From NCBI GenBank assembly GCA_905210525.1, contig CAJLXE010000114.1, positions 1-5,743 on the forward strand: a DNA stretch of 5,743 nucleotides, read 5' to 3'. This stretch comes from an uncultured Clostridia bacterium. Lineage in GTDB: Bacteria > Bacillota > Clostridia > HGM11327. Positions 5,128 to 5,743 of the stretch are shown here, one piece after another; within the stretch, counting starts at the first letter, position 1; each line of letters starts with the position of its first letter. A program made the position numbers and the translations under genes. The notes below the pieces were generated by a model that saw nothing but the letters and a program-made list of their open reading frames with translations, was not told the DNA's origin and made no database searches.

Positions 5128-5743
5128 AACTACAATCTCCAGAAATATCTATGTGACTAACAACCACTTTTGCACCTTTTCTGTGCATATCGTCAACAAA
5201 TCGTGCAAGTTCAATCTGTTCCGCGTCATTAAACAAATTTTCGGTATATGCGGTAAAACTTGCTGTATCTGTAATAGGCCTGTATGGAGGATCAAAATAA
5301 ACAAAGGTAGTTTCATCAATAAAGTCTGCTGACTTTCTGTAATCACCGCATACGATAGTAACTCTCTGCAACTTTTCCGATACTGCTCTAAGATTGTTTT
5401 CATCACAAATCATAGGGTTCTTATACGCTCCCATAGGAACATTAAATAAACCTTTTTTATTTACTCGGAACAGCCCATTGAAACAAGTTTTGTTGAGGAA
5501 AATCATCAATGCCGCTTTTTCAATATTGATGTTCCCATCTCCATTTACTTTTAAATCATTAAAACGCTCACGTTTTTCAATATAATATGTTTTGCGTTCA
5601 GCCGTATCAAGCGAGATAAAATCATTTTGCATAGCGTAAAGCATTTCTATTAAAGCACCAATATCATCACGAATAATTCGATATGTGTTGATAAGTTCAG
5701 CATTAATATCGCTAATATAAATTTCTTCTAAATCATATTTACT
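5111..5743 (-). CDS. dam: Dam/DpnM-family DNA adenine methyltransferase, N-terminus beyond window, C-terminus truncated
   Basis: The frame is open from the window edge and gives 210 residues. Visible are ISDINAELINTYRIIRD (fragment residues 10-26, matching the Dam lsDiNpeLIn.Y block), NKTCFNGLFRVNKKGLFNVP (84-103) with GAYKNP (the GATC-recognition region of DpnM/Dam), FVYFDPPYRP (147-156, catalytic DPPY at bases 5282-5293), ASFTAYTENLFNDAEQIELA, and GAKVVVSH. The enzyme methylates adenine in GATC using SAM. In DpnM about 50 residues follow the GA-V segment, including a V-A-R and a RGKISE.I..NY block; here only about 18 follow, and the last ten (SGDCSYGSKV) do not resemble the family. They are encoded by the dpnI ribosome-binding site and start region. 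I infer a 3' truncation at the dpnI junction and probably loss of activity. The SAM-binding N-terminal motif is outside the window and cannot be judged. Confidence 0.85.
   Translation of the reverse strand, partial: SKYDLEEIYISDINAELINTYRIIRDDIGALIEMLYAMQNDFISLDTAERKTYYIEKRERFNDLKVNGDGNINIEKAALMIFLNKTCFNGLFRVNKKGLFNVPMGAYKNPMICDENNLRAVSEKLQRVTIVCGDYRKSADFIDETTFVYFDPPYRPITDTASFTAYTENLFNDAEQIELARFVDDMHRKGAKVVVSHIDISGDCSYGSKV
5137..5140 (-). promoter_or_regulatory. Ribosome-binding site of the DpnI-type gene, inside the dam frame
   Basis: GGAG lies 9 nt before the dpnI ATG and fixes that start. The same bases are read in another frame as part of the last codons of the truncated dam frame, so ribosomes finishing dam stop 14 nt past the dpnI start, a layout suited to translational coupling. 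Confidence 0.7.

Noticed and set aside
5096..5332. 78-codon + strand open frame over the dam/dpnI junction
   Set aside because: Antisense to the conserved Dam DPPY region and to the start of dpnI; no ribosome-binding site or family resemblance.
1..5743. CRISPR array, insertion sequence, tRNA or rRNA
   Set aside because: Reading both strands I saw no regularly spaced repeats, no transposase-like frame, no terminal inverted repeats and no tRNA cloverleaf.

Overview
The window suggests a spore-forming, fairly AT-rich Firmicute, most likely in Clostridia (a gut Oscillospirales type is possible but is my inference). The support is a SleB-like C-terminal end followed by a full YpeB, a pair specific to endospore formers, then a D-Ala-D-Ala ligase and a UPF0340/YwlG protein.

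Left half (1-3250, + strand, chromosomal housekeeping): the tail of a SleB-like spore cortex-lytic enzyme, ypeB, a strong 17-bp hairpin, ddl, ywlG, and a rho-independent terminator. YpeB is needed for SleB to be deployed in the spore. Ddl makes the D-Ala-D-Ala dipeptide for peptidoglycan. ywlG starts 2 nt after ddl and is probably co-translated with it.

Right half (3353-5743, - strand, accessory and visibly lower in G+C): a restriction/modification locus read from right to left. It holds (i) a Dam/DpnM-family GATC adenine methyltransferase, cut by the window edge at its N-terminus and lacking the usual C-terminal part; (ii) an intact DpnI-type endonuclease, a family that cuts only adenine-methylated GATC; (iii) a small acidic DpnD/PcfM-like protein; (iv) a 147-nt stretch with a strong but orphaned Shine-Dalgarno; and (v) a second DNA methyltransferase whose SAM-binding motif I region looks missing.

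The main point of interest is a conflict. A working Dam would make the Gm6ATC sites that DpnI destroys, so an intact dpnI beside an active dam should be lethal. Here the dam reading frame stops about 35-40 residues early, and its last residues are encoded by the ribosome-binding site and start codon of dpnI. The simplest model is that a DpnI cassette replaced the 3' part of a GATC methylase gene, disabling modification and placing dpnI under the dam promoter and translational coupling. That would be a switch from a modifying system to a methyl-dependent one within a single locus. The damaged second methyltransferase fits the same picture of decaying modification genes around an intact methyl-directed nuclease. 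None of this has been checked by alignment or search.
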